This document shows positions 7,263 through 16,016 of a stretch of 64,000 nt of DNA, one piece after another. The notes beneath the pieces were generated by a model. That model saw only the letters and a program-made list of their open reading frames with translations, ran no database searches and was not told the origin of the DNA. The translations under genes were made by a program, and so were the position numbers. Position 1 is the stretch's first letter; every line of letters starts with the position of its first letter. The stretch is from positions 96,244-160,243 of the forward strand of contig NZ_JAUMKD010000011.1 of the NCBI RefSeq assembly GCF_030519475.1, in the 5' to 3' direction. This DNA comes from Micromonospora sp. C28SCA-DRY-2. Lineage in GTDB: Bacteria > Actinomycetota > Actinomycetes > Mycobacteriales > Micromonosporaceae.

Positions 7263-7754
7263 TCAGCCCGCCACGCCGGTGCCGGTCTCCAGCAGCGACT
7301 TCAGGTCGCTGAGGACGAAGGACCAGCCGCCGCCGGTGCCGGGCAGGGCGCCGCCGACCAGGGCGGCCGTCTGCGGGGCGTCGGTCACGTCGTGGGTGAC
7401 CGTGAGGGTGGTCAGCCCGCGCTCGTCCTGGCCGATCTCGTACGTCAGCCGGCTGGGCGTCTCGACGGCCATGCCGGGATCGCCGATCATCCGCCAGGTC
7501 AGCGCCAGCCGGGTGTTCGGGTCGGCCTCGATCACCTCGCCCTCGACCACGACCATGCTGACGCCCGGGCCGACCATCGCCTCGCTGGCGTACTGGCGGA
7601 ACGCCCCGCCCGGGCGGGTGTCGATGTCGACGCGCCCGCCGTAGCCGTAGCGCTGGGTCCAGTCGGACTGGGTCAGCGCCGTCCAGATCTGCTCCGGGGT
7701 CGCCTTCAGGTAGACGCGGTAGGTCTGTACCTCGGTCTGTTGCAGGGTGCTCAT
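7263..7754 (-). CDS. SRPBCC (AHSA1-like START) domain protein
   Basis: Protein of 163 residues with the Aha1/SRPBCC helix-grip fold: an opening strand with VYLKATPEQIWTALTQ, a central GGAFRQYASEAM strand pair, LALTWRM, then TTLTVTHDVT and a closing amphipathic helix ending FVLSDLKSLLETG. Family members bind small hydrophobic ligands or act as co-chaperone-like proteins; nothing here fixes the ligand. Start ATG at 7754 with GAGGAG upstream; an earlier in-frame ATG at 7841 has no such signal. It lies downstream of, and in the same direction as, the LuxR-type regulator, 222 bases away. Confidence 0.85.
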   Translation of the reverse strand: MSTLQQTEVQTYRVYLKATPEQIWTALTQSDWTQRYGYGGRVDIDTRPGGAFRQYASEAMVGPGVSMVVVEGEVIEADPNTRLALTWRMIGDPGMAVETPSRLTYEIGQDERGLTTLTVTHDVTDAPQTAALVGGALPGTGGGWSFVLSDLKSLLETGTGVAG

Positions 7755-7976
7755 CCTTGCTGCTCCTCGCGGATCGGTTGGCCGACACCCGACTGGCGCC
7801 GGCGTCCCCGTCAGCCTCCGCCGCACCGGCTGGACGGACATCCGTGCCGACCACGGATCCAGCCACGGATCGGGCCACGGACCGTGCCACCGGCTGGCGA
7901 CCCGACCGCCGCCGGCGACCGGACCACCGGGTCGGTCGGTGCCTCGACCGGGTCGGTCGGAGAGCGTGAACCTGGG

Positions 7977-10715
7977 TCAGCGGTGCGGCGGCGCGATGCC
8001 CAGAGCTGTCAACTCCGTCCGCGCCTCGGCTTCGCGGCCGGGCAGCAGCGCCAGCGTGCAGGCGTACTCGGCGCGGGCACCGAGGCGCTCCCACCGGGGG
8101 AGCGTGGCGGCGATCGCGTCGGGGTCACCGGTCAACCGGCCCCGCGCCCGGGCCAGGCAGGCGGCGGCCCAGGCGTTGCCGGCGGTCGACCGCTCGGCGG
8201 CCGCGAGCCGTCCGGCGGCGTCCGGCAGGCCGGCGGCGACCCCGAGTTCCGCACCGACGGCGCGGGCGTACGTGTCGTAGCGGAAGTTGGGGAACTCGCC
8301 GAAGCTCTGCTCGACCAGGCCGGCCGCCTCGGTGAAGTCCGCCAGGTGCAGGGCGACCCGCCCCGCCGCGAACACCGCCGACGCCAGCGAGGAGACGTCC
8401 ACGCCGGAGGTGCACCGGCGCAGCCGCTGCCGCCAGTACGGCAGGCCCGCCCGGTCACCCCGCAGTCCGCAGGCGAGCAGGGCGAACGCCATCGCGCTGG
8501 CCACGTCGCCACTCGGCGGACGCCCGTTGCGTCGCCAGCCGTCCCACAGCGTCTCCGCCCGCGCCAGCGCCTCGTCCAGCTCGCCGTTGAGGACCAGGGC
8601 CGGCACCATCGTGCCGATCGACCGGTAGGAACGGTCGCCCAGCAGGTCGTCCCGGTCCATCCGGCGAGCCACCCGCAGCGCGCCGGGCAGGTCCCCGGCC
8701 CGCAGCGCGACGGTGGCCGCGACGAGGAGGATGTCACCGATCTCCGGCGCCGTCCGCGGGTCGGTGCGGTCCAGCGAGTCCAGCAGCGCCAGCCGCTGCT
8801 CGCCGATCCGGCGGGCCTGCTCCGCCCGACCGCGCTGGGTCGCGGCCGTGCCCAGCACGTCCAGGCCCGCGCTCACCAGCACCGGGTCGCCACTGCGGCG
8901 GGCGATCCGTTCGGCGTCCTCGGCCAGGGCCGGGTCCGGGTCGTACGGCCGAGCGCCGGCGTGCCACGCCGCGGCGATGGCGAGCGTCGCCGCGACCACC
9001 GGGTCGGCGGCGTCCCCGGCGGCGCGGGCCCGCTCCAGCAGTCCGGTGAGCCGTTCCCGGGAGATGCCGGTGGCGATCCGGCCGTCGAAGCGGTGGACCA
9101 GCTCGACCACCCGGGCCAGGGCGAGCGCCTCGGCGTTGCCGTCGCCCGCCACGCCGGCCTGGTCGGCGGCCGCCAGCAGCAGGTTCAGCACCCGTGCCCC
9201 GGGTTCGGTGCCGATCAACGCGCAGTCCGCCGCGCTGCGCAGGTCCCGGGCCGCCTCCGCCGGATCACCGGCCAGCACGGCCGCCTGCCGGTAGTAGTCG
9301 AGCGACTCGGCCAGGAAGCGACGGGCGTACGTCAGGCGGCCGAGGGCCCGGGCCAGCCGGTGCGCCGCCGGGTCGCGGCCGGGCGCGCGACCGAGCAGCG
9401 CGGCGCGCAGGTCGTCGGCGACCAGGTCGTAGTCGTCGCGCCAGTGGCCGTCCAGCCGCCCGGCGAGGTCTGCCGCCACCGAGGCGGCCCACTCCAGGTA
9501 ACGGTCGGAGACGTCCCCGCGCGCCGGGTCGGCGTCGAGTTGCTCCCGGGCGAAGGCGCGGACGGTGCCGAGCAGCCGCCAGCGGCCGGGATCCCGCTCC
9601 CGGGTCACCAGGCTCTTGTCGACCAGCCGGCCGAGCAGGTCGGCGCTGCCCGCCGGGTCGCCCGCGCCGCACACCGCCGCCGCCGCGGCCAGGTCGAAGC
9701 CGCCGGCGAACACCGAGAGGCGCCGGAACAGCGCCTGCTCGGCGGGTCGCAGCAGGTCGTAGCTCCAGCCCAGGACCGCCCGCAGGGACCGGTGCCGGGC
9801 GTCGGCCCGGCGCGCGCCCGCCAGTGCCCGGAGCGGGTCGGCGAGCGCGGTGAGCAGACCGGCCGGGCCCAGTGACGCGCTGCGCGCGGCGGCGAGTTCG
9901 ATGGCCAGCGGCATGTTGTCGAGCCGGCCGCACAGCTCGCCGACGAGCGCCGGGTCGCCCGGCACGTCCGCACCGGCGGCCCGGGCCCGGTCGTCGAAGA
10001 GGGTCCGCCCCGCGGAGTCGGAGAGCGGTCCGATCCGGACCACCCGCTCCTCGGCGGCCCCCAACTGCTCCCGGCTGGTGGCCAGCACGGTCACCCCGGG
10101 ACACGCGGACAGGACCTCCGCCACGAACGCCGCCGCCGCGTCCAGCAGATGCTCGCAGTTGTCGATCACGAGCAACAGTCGCCGGGTACCGAGTTCCGCC
10201 GTCACCGCGCCGAGCAGCGGCTGACTCGGGGCCGGGGTGACCCCGAGCGCGGCGGCCACCGCGGGAACGACGTATCCACTGCGGACCGGCACCAGGTCGA
10301 CGAAGGCGCCACCGTCGCGGAACCGGGGCGCGAGCTCGGCCGCCAGCGCGGTGGCGAGTCTGGTCTTGCCCACCCCGCCGGGCCCGACGAGGGTCACCAG
10401 CCGGGCCTCGGTGAGCACCGCCGCCACCTGCTCGCGTTCCTGCCCTCGGCCGACGAAGCTGCTGGCGGTCGGCGGCAGTCCGGTGACGCGGGGCGGGGCG
10501 GCCGGCGGCCCCCCGCCGGCCGGGGCGGCGAGCGCGGACAGCGCCCGCCGGTCGGGCACGCCGTGCTTGCGCAACAGCGACGAGACGTGGCTTTCCACGG
10601 TACGGACGGAGATGAACAGCCGTGCCGCGATCTCCGCGTTGGTGCGGTGCTCACCCAGCAGGGCGAGCACCTCCGCCTCCCGGGCGGAAACCTGCGTCTC
10701 CCGCGGTCCGCTCAT
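7977..10715 (-). CDS. Large LuxR-type regulator with N-terminal HTH and NB-ARC-like ATPase
   Basis: Regulator of 912 residues. The LuxR/NarL helix-turn-helix is at the N-terminus (about 9-62; SAREAEVLALLGEHRTNAEIA and VRTVESHVSSLLRKHGV), not at the C-terminus as in classical LAL regulators. After a Pro-rich linker comes a STAND/NB-ARC ATPase: FVGR near 87, Walker A GPGGVGKT at 111-118, LLLVIDN at 180-186, then a winged-helix region near 330-400 and a long helical TPR-like C-terminus that probably senses a ligand. The ATG at 10715 was taken because the domain begins a few residues later. Its target is unknown; the SRPBCC gene downstream is a candidate. Confidence 0.9.
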   Translation of the reverse strand: MSGPRETQVSAREAEVLALLGEHRTNAEIAARLFISVRTVESHVSSLLRKHGVPDRRALSALAAPAGGGPPAAPPRVTGLPPTASSFVGRGQEREQVAAVLTEARLVTLVGPGGVGKTRLATALAAELAPRFRDGGAFVDLVPVRSGYVVPAVAAALGVTPAPSQPLLGAVTAELGTRRLLLVIDNCEHLLDAAAAFVAEVLSACPGVTVLATSREQLGAAEERVVRIGPLSDSAGRTLFDDRARAAGADVPGDPALVGELCGRLDNMPLAIELAAARSASLGPAGLLTALADPLRALAGARRADARHRSLRAVLGWSYDLLRPAEQALFRRLSVFAGGFDLAAAAAVCGAGDPAGSADLLGRLVDKSLVTRERDPGRWRLLGTVRAFAREQLDADPARGDVSDRYLEWAASVAADLAGRLDGHWRDDYDLVADDLRAALLGRAPGRDPAAHRLARALGRLTYARRFLAESLDYYRQAAVLAGDPAEAARDLRSAADCALIGTEPGARVLNLLLAAADQAGVAGDGNAEALALARVVELVHRFDGRIATGISRERLTGLLERARAAGDAADPVVAATLAIAAAWHAGARPYDPDPALAEDAERIARRSGDPVLVSAGLDVLGTAATQRGRAEQARRIGEQRLALLDSLDRTDPRTAPEIGDILLVAATVALRAGDLPGALRVARRMDRDDLLGDRSYRSIGTMVPALVLNGELDEALARAETLWDGWRRNGRPPSGDVASAMAFALLACGLRGDRAGLPYWRQRLRRCTSGVDVSSLASAVFAAGRVALHLADFTEAAGLVEQSFGEFPNFRYDTYARAVGAELGVAAGLPDAAGRLAAAERSTAGNAWAAACLARARGRLTGDPDAIAATLPRWERLGARAEYACTLALLPGREAEARTELTALGIAPPHR

Positions 10716-10911
10716 CGGCCCGTGCGGTGCCACCGCGGGCCGGCGTGGCGCGCTGCTCGGTCTCCCACGTTGGCAGGGTACGGCGTCGGGCCGAGTGGCC
10801 GTCCGCACCGCCGCCGGCCCGCAGACCCCGACCGCGTGCCTGGCGCCCGGAGCCGGCCGGCGGCGTGCCCAGCGCCGGCCGGCGGCATGCGCACGGCGGC
10901 CGGCGGCGCGC

Positions 10912-13416
10912 CTAGAGCTGGCCGACCGCGGTGATCCGGACGACCGCCGCGCCCACCTCGTCCGAGGCCGCGAGGTCGACCTCGGCGCTGATCCCCCAGT
11001 CGTGGTCGCCCTCGGGGTCGTCGAGGATCTGCCGGACCGTCCAGCGCTCCCGGCCCTGCTCGATCATGAGCAGCGCCGGCCCGCGGGCGTCCGGCCCGGT
11101 CCCGATCGCGTCGTGGGTGTCGAAGTACGGCTCCAGCGCGTCCGCCCAGGCGTCCGCGTCCCAGCCGTCCGCGCCGTCCAGCTCGCCGAGGAGATCCCAG
11201 CGGCGCAGGGCGGCCAGCTCCACCCGGCGGAACAGCGCGTTGCGCACCAGCACCCGGAACGCGCGGGCGTTGCGGGTGACCGCCGGCGGCCGCTCGTCCA
11301 GGGTGGAGGCGACCTCGGCCACGTCGGACGGGTTGCGCAGCCGCTCCCACTCGTCGATCAGGCTGGAGTCGACCTGCCGGACCAGCTCGCCGAGCCACTC
11401 GATGAGGTCGACCAGCTCCTCGGTCTTGGCGTCCTCGGGCACTGTCTGCCGCAGCGTCTTGTACGCGTCCGCGAGGTAGCGCAGCACCAGCCCCTCCGAG
11501 CGGGACAGCCCGTAGAACTGCACGTACTCGGTGAAGGTCATCGCCCGCTCGTACATGTCCCGCACCACGGACTTGGGCGAGAGCTGGTGGTCGGCCACCC
11601 ACGGATGCCCCTGCCGGTACATCTCGTACGCCGACTCCAGCAGCTCCGCCAGCGGCTTGGGCCAGGTCACCTCGTCGAGCAGTTCGAGGCGGGCCTCGTA
11701 CTCGATGCCCTCGGCCTTCATCGCGGCGACCGCCTCGCCGCGGGCCTTGAACTGCTGCGCGGAGAGCACCTGGCGCGGGTCGTCGAGGATCGACTCGATC
11801 ACCGAGAGCACGTCGAGGGCGTACGACGGGGACTCCCGGTCCAGCAGCTCGATCGCGGCCAGCGCGAGCGGCGACAGCGGCTGGTTGAGCGCGAAGTCGA
11901 GCTGGAGGTCGACGGTGAGCCGGACCCGCCGCCCGGTCTCGTCCGGCTCGGGCAGCTCCTCGACCACCCCGCCGGCGCGCAGCGCCCGGTAGATGGCGAT
12001 GGCGCGCCGGATGTGCCTGCGCTGGGCGGCGCGGTCCTCGTGGTTGTCGGTGAGCAGGTGCCGCATCGCGGCGAACGCGTCGCCGGGCCGGCCGATGACG
12101 TTCAGCAGCATCGAGTGGCTGACCTGGAAGCTGGAGGTGAGCGGCTCCGGCTCGGCCTCCACCAGGCGCTGGAAGGTCGGCTCGCCCCAGCCGATCGACC
12201 CCTCCGGCGGCTTCTTCTTGACCACCTTGCGCCGCTTCTTCGGGTCGTCGCCCGCCTTGGCCAGGGCCTTGGAGTTCTCGATGACGTGCTCGGGGGCCTG
12301 CACCACCACCCGGCCGACGGTGTCGAAGCCGGCCCGGCCGGCCCGGCCGGCGATCTGGTGGAACTCGCGGGCCTTGAGCAGCCGGGTCCGCGTCCCGTCG
12401 TACTTGCTCAGGCCGGTGAAGAGCACTGTGCGGATCGGCACGTTGATGCCCACGCCGAGGGTGTCGGTGCCGCAGATGACCTTGAGCAGGCCGGCCTGGG
12501 CGAGGGTCTCCACGAGCCGGCGGTACTTGGGCAGCATGCCCGCGTGGTGCACGCCGATGCCGTGCCGGACCAGCCGGGACAGCGTCTTGCCGAAGCCGGA
12601 GGTGAACCGGAAGTTGCCGATCGCGCTCGCGATCATGTCCTTCTCGGCGCGGGTGCAGACGTTCACGCTCATCAGCGCCTGCGCGCGTTCCAGTGCGGCG
12701 GCCTGGGTGAAGTGCACCACGTAGACCGGGGCCTGCTTGGTCTCCAGCAGTTCTTCGAGGGTCTCGTGCAGCGGCGTCATCGCGTACGAGAAGAGCAGCG
12801 GGACCGGCCGCTCGGCCGAGCGCACGACGGCGGTCGGCCGCCCGGTGCGCCGGGTGAGGTCCTCGACGAACCGGGTGGTGTCGCCGAGGGTGGCCGACAT
12901 CAGGACGAACTGGGCCTGCGGCAGCTCGATCAGCGGCACCTGCCAGGCCCAGCCCCGGTCCGGCTCGGCGTAGAAGTGGAACTCATCCATGATCACCTGG
13001 CCGACGTCGGCCCGGTCGCCCTCGCGCAGCGCGAGGTTGGCCAGGATCTCCGCGGTGCAGCAGATGATCGGGGCGTCGGCGTTGACGCTGGCGTCGCCGG
13101 TGAGCATGCCGACGTTCTCGGCGCCGAACACCTCGCAGAGCGCGAAGAACTTCTCCGACACCAGGGCCTTGATCGGCGCGGTGTAGAAGGTGGTCCGGTC
13201 GTCGGCCAGGGCCGCGAAGTGCGCCGCGATGGCGACCAGGCTCTTTCCGGAGCCGGTCGGGGTGTTCATGATCACGTTGGCGCCGGAGACGATCTCGATG
13301 ACCGCCTCCTCCTGGTGGGGGTAGAGGTCGAGGCCGCGCTCCTTCGCCCAGCCGGCGAACGCGTCGTAGAGGGTGTCGGGGTCGGCGCTTCTCGGCAGCG
13401 CGGCGGTGAGCGTCAT
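10912..13416 (-). CDS. DExH-box RNA helicase (Ski2-like, DUF3516)
   Basis: Superfamily 2 helicase of 834 residues. Walker A TPTGSGKS is at 52-59, the DEFH box at 144-147, SAT at 174-176, a long second RecA-like domain includes HHAGMLPKYRR and DTLGVGINVP, and the arginine finger motif GRAGRAGFD follows. A Lys-rich stretch (DDPKKRRKVVKKKPPEG) separates the helicase core from a 400-residue C-terminal part matching what is called DUF3516 in mycobacterial relatives. It presumably acts on RNA structure or decay. It starts 82 bases downstream of trmB on the same strand. Confidence 0.92.
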   Translation of the reverse strand: MTLTAALPRSADPDTLYDAFAGWAKERGLDLYPHQEEAVIEIVSGANVIMNTPTGSGKSLVAIAAHFAALADDRTTFYTAPIKALVSEKFFALCEVFGAENVGMLTGDASVNADAPIICCTAEILANLALREGDRADVGQVIMDEFHFYAEPDRGWAWQVPLIELPQAQFVLMSATLGDTTRFVEDLTRRTGRPTAVVRSAERPVPLLFSYAMTPLHETLEELLETKQAPVYVVHFTQAAALERAQALMSVNVCTRAEKDMIASAIGNFRFTSGFGKTLSRLVRHGIGVHHAGMLPKYRRLVETLAQAGLLKVICGTDTLGVGINVPIRTVLFTGLSKYDGTRTRLLKAREFHQIAGRAGRAGFDTVGRVVVQAPEHVIENSKALAKAGDDPKKRRKVVKKKPPEGSIGWGEPTFQRLVEAEPEPLTSSFQVSHSMLLNVIGRPGDAFAAMRHLLTDNHEDRAAQRRHIRRAIAIYRALRAGGVVEELPEPDETGRRVRLTVDLQLDFALNQPLSPLALAAIELLDRESPSYALDVLSVIESILDDPRQVLSAQQFKARGEAVAAMKAEGIEYEARLELLDEVTWPKPLAELLESAYEMYRQGHPWVADHQLSPKSVVRDMYERAMTFTEYVQFYGLSRSEGLVLRYLADAYKTLRQTVPEDAKTEELVDLIEWLGELVRQVDSSLIDEWERLRNPSDVAEVASTLDERPPAVTRNARAFRVLVRNALFRRVELAALRRWDLLGELDGADGWDADAWADALEPYFDTHDAIGTGPDARGPALLMIEQGRERWTVRQILDDPEGDHDWGISAEVDLAASDEVGAAVVRITAVGQL

Positions 13417-13498
13417 AGCGCGTCCATGGTGCCTGGATCATGACCCCGCGCGCCAACCGGGCCCACCGGCTGGCCGGACGGAGCCGCCGGCACCGGGG

Positions 13499-14212
13499 TC
13501 AGCGGCGGCGGTGCACCAGGTCGAAGATCTCCCGCCCGGCGGTCAGGGCACGCCGCTCGAACTTGGTCACCGGCCGGTGCGCCGGGCGCGGCGCGTAGCC
13601 GTCGTGGGCGTTCACCAGCCCGGGGTCGGCGTCCAGCGTCTCCCGCATCGCCGCGGCGTACTCGGCCCAGTCGGTGGCGCAGTGCAGCGTGCCGCCGGGC
13701 GCCAGCCGGGAGCGCAGCAGGGCGACGTGCGCCGGCTGGATGAGCCGCCGCTTGTGGTGCCGGGCCTTCGGCCACGGGTCGGGGAAGAAGACGTGCACCG
13801 CGTCCAGCGAACCGGCGGGCAGGGCCCGGACCAGGTCGAGTGCGTCGCCCCGGGCGACCCGCACGTTGCCCAGCCCGAGCCGCCGGACCAGGTCCAGCAG
13901 GTTGGCGATTCCGGGCGTGTGCACCTCGACCGCCAGATAGTCTCGATCCGGGTCGGCAGCGGCCATCGCGGCGGTGGCGTCACCCATGCCGGACCCGATC
14001 TCGAGCACCAGCGGGGCCCGGCGCCCGAACAGCTCGGCCGGGTCGACGGCGGTCCGGCCGTCGTCCGGGACCGGCAGGCCGTACGCCGGCCAGAGCTGCT
14101 CCAGCGCCTCGCGCTGGCGGTCGGTCATCCGGCCGCGGCGCGGGTGGAAGGTGCGGATCGACCGGGGCGCGGGCGGCGCGACGGTGGCGGGTTCGGAGTC
14201 GGTGGTGGTCAC
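13499..14212 (-). CDS. trmB: tRNA (guanine-N7-)-methyltransferase
   Basis: SAM-dependent enzyme forming m7G46 in the variable loop of tRNAs. About 237 residues. Diagnostic segments: LVLEIGSGMGDAT (SAM-binding motif I), YLAVEVHTPGIANLL, then FFPDPWPKARHHKRRL, the family signature, and the late TKFERRA. The GTG at 14212 begins a poorly conserved 50-residue tail seen in actinobacterial TrmB proteins; a longer reading to 14320 has no better signal. It probably shares a transcript with the helicase gene downstream. Confidence 0.95.
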   Translation of the reverse strand: MTTTDSEPATVAPPAPRSIRTFHPRRGRMTDRQREALEQLWPAYGLPVPDDGRTAVDPAELFGRRAPLVLEIGSGMGDATAAMAAADPDRDYLAVEVHTPGIANLLDLVRRLGLGNVRVARGDALDLVRALPAGSLDAVHVFFPDPWPKARHHKRRLIQPAHVALLRSRLAPGGTLHCATDWAEYAAAMRETLDADPGLVNAHDGYAPRPAHRPVTKFERRALTAGREIFDLVHRRR

Positions 14213-14347
14213 AGCGACCCGAGCGTACGCGACGGCCGCGCCGGATCGGATGTGATGTACGACCGGGGATGAGAGGATCCATCCCGTACGGCAGGCCCGG
14301 GCGCCTCGGCTGTCCGGCACTGCTCCAGCGCGCCGGGAGGGGGCATC

Positions 14348-14878
14348 GTGTCAGTGACCCGCGGTGGTCTGGCGCTCTCGGCCGCGGCCCTGCTCGCCGG
14401 CCCGTTGCTCGCTGCCCCGGCCCAGGCCGCACCGCTGGCCGCCCCCCAGCCGATCCCCGGCCCGACGGTCTTCGTCGAGGTGAGCCCGAGCACCGTCGAG
14501 CCGGGTTTCCTAGTCGGCATCAAGGCCAGTTGCAAGGACAACTCGATCCCGGCGATCGTCGTCTCGGACGCCTTCGGCCGGGTGCAGGTGCAGCCGCAGC
14601 GCGGGCTGCTGACCGCGGCGCCGATGGTCCGCGAGCGCACCCGGCCGGGCAACTACCGGGTCAAGCTGGAGTGCCCGGACGGCGAGACCGCCTCGACCAT
14701 GCTCCAGGTGGTCAAGGCGGTGAAGCCCAGCCGCGGCCCGGCGACCGGGTTCGGCGGCGGTGCCGGCGGGATGACCGGCGGGCTGCTGATCCCCGGCGGG
14801 CTGGCGCTCACCGTGGTCGGCCTGGTCGTCTGGGTGCTGGCGCTGCGCCGGCCCCGTACCGTCCGCGCCCGACGCTGA
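14348..14878 (+). CDS. Secreted, C-terminally anchored protein next to sortase (probable sortase F substrate)
   Basis: Protein of 176 residues. A signal peptide ending APAQA (about residue 27) is followed by a small beta-rich domain with two cysteines (62 and 109). The C-terminus has the order of a sortase substrate: GPATG at 130-134, a Gly-rich spacer, a hydrophobic segment at about 147-167 and a basic tail RRPRTVRARR. GPATG is one residue off LPATG. The gene is 10 bases upstream of the class F sortase gene and surely cotranscribed. It could instead be a plain single-pass membrane protein if the motif is not cut. GTG start at 14348. Confidence 0.75.
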   Translation: MSVTRGGLALSAAALLAGPLLAAPAQAAPLAAPQPIPGPTVFVEVSPSTVEPGFLVGIKASCKDNSIPAIVVSDAFGRVQVQPQRGLLTAAPMVRERTRPGNYRVKLECPDGETASTMLQVVKAVKPSRGPATGFGGGAGGMTGGLLIPGGLALTVVGLVVWVLALRRPRTVRARR

Positions 14879-14888
14879 GGCCGCCGCC

Positions 14889-15554
14889 ATGACCACCACC
14901 CGCAGCGCGCAGCCGGACCGTCGCCGGGCCGGTGGCCGGAGCCCGTGGACGATCCCGCTGGCCGTGGTGCTGGTGCTGGTCGGCGTCTTCGCCACCGGGG
15001 CGGGGCTGGGCCGCTCGGTGGGACCGCTCGACTGGGTCGCCGCCGGCGGGGACCGGCCGGCCCGCGGCGAGTCGGGCGCGCTGAAGGCCAGCCGGCCGGT
15101 GCGCCTCTCGGTGCCGGCGATCAAGGTCGCCGCGCCGGTGGAGCCGGTCGGCCAGGCCCGGGACGGGTCGATCGCCGTACCGCCGCTGAGCCGGCACCAC
15201 GAGACCGGCTGGTACGACCGCGGGCCGACCCCCGGTGAACCGGGCTGGGCGGTCATCGTCGGGCACGTGGACACCAAGGACGGCCCGTCGGTCTTCCACG
15301 ACCTCGGGGAGCTGCGCGCGGGCGACACCATCGAGGTGACCCGCGCCGACGGCTCGGTGGTGGTGTTCCGGGTCGACTCGGTCGAGCGGTTCCCGAAGGA
15401 CCGCCTGCCCGCCGACCGGGTCTACCGCGACGACGGCCCGCCGGGCCTGCGCCTGATCACCTGCGGCGGCCAGTTCGTCGGCGGTCGCACCGGCTACACC
15501 GACAACGTCATCGCCTTCGCCTCCCTCGCCAACCGCCGGGACGACCAGGGTTGA
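14889..15554 (+). CDS. Class F sortase
   Basis: Cysteine transpeptidase of 221 residues. A membrane anchor spans about 21-41; the catalytic domain follows. Catalytic H126 lies in GHVDT, catalytic C192 in LITCGG, and R200 in GGRTGY is the likely third residue. This set and the short domain fit class F sortases of actinobacteria, which attach proteins to the cell wall. The preceding gene encodes a protein with a degenerate sorting signal and is its likely partner. ATG at 14889. Confidence 0.9.
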   Translation: MTTTRSAQPDRRRAGGRSPWTIPLAVVLVLVGVFATGAGLGRSVGPLDWVAAGGDRPARGESGALKASRPVRLSVPAIKVAAPVEPVGQARDGSIAVPPLSRHHETGWYDRGPTPGEPGWAVIVGHVDTKDGPSVFHDLGELRAGDTIEVTRADGSVVVFRVDSVERFPKDRLPADRVYRDDGPPGLRLITCGGQFVGGRTGYTDNVIAFASLANRRDDQG

Positions 15555-15618
15555 TCATGAGGTTGGCGGCAGCCGAGGAGATCGACACCGCCGCCAACTC
15601 CATGATCACCGCGGTGGG

Positions 15619-15930
15619 TCAGGGGACCTGCTGGACGACCTCGAACTCCAGGAGGGTGGCGCCGGAGGCGACCGGGGGGCGCTTCGGCTCGCCGGGGGCG
15701 GCGGCGTGGGCGGCGCGGGAGGGGCCGGCGGCCCACGCCTGGTACGCCTCCTCGGACTCCCACTTGGTGTAGACGAAGTAGCGGCTCTCCCCGCCGACCG
15801 GGCGGAGCAGCTCGAAGCCGAGGAAGCCCGGGGAGTTCTCCACCGCGCCGGCCCGGGCGGCGAACCGCTTCTCCAGCTCCTCGCCCGCACCGGGCGGCAC
15901 CTCGATCGCGTTGATCTTCACGACTGCCAT
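15619..15930 (-). CDS. mhuD: Heme-degrading monooxygenase, MhuD/IsdG family
   Basis: Dimeric ferredoxin-like heme oxygenase of 103 residues. It is closely similar to mycobacterial MhuD as I recall it: opening VVKINAIEVP, then RAGAVENSPGFLGFELLRPV, and the closing LLEFEVV. The functional residues agree in number as well as kind: N7, W66 and the heme ligand H75. It should open heme in the cytosol and release iron, so it complements the siderophore importer at 1-5 kb. I see no iron box in front of it. ATG at 15930. A 21-bp tandem repeat separates it from the upstream gene. Confidence 0.88.
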   Translation of the reverse strand: MAVVKINAIEVPPGAGEELEKRFAARAGAVENSPGFLGFELLRPVGGESRYFVYTKWESEEAYQAWAAGPSRAAHAAAPGEPKRPPVASGATLLEFEVVQQVP

Positions 15931-15956
15931 GCCCTCACCCTAACCAGCCCCCGGGT

Positions 15957-16016
15957 GCGGGCCGGCCGGCTCAGGGCGCGGGCCGGCCGGCTCAGGGCGC
16001 GGGCCGGCCGGCTCAG
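15957..16016. repeat. 21-bp tandem repeat, three copies
   Basis: Units beginning GCGGGCCGGCCGGCTCAGGG start at 15957, 15978 and 15999; the last one is cut short and runs into the stop codon region of the ExoIII gene. Each unit contains the self-complementary CCGGCCGG, so the block can also fold. It lies between two minus-strand genes and is noncoding. Confidence 0.85.

Noticed and set aside
10237..13443. 1068-codon open frame on the plus strand
   Set aside because: It is antisense to the LuxR-type regulator and the DExH helicase, both with complete motifs; its translation has no recognisable domain and a shadow-like composition.
15957..16016. Tandem repeat as a CRISPR array or origin iterons
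   Set aside because: Three 21-bp units with no spacers, and no replication, cas or plasmid gene near by.
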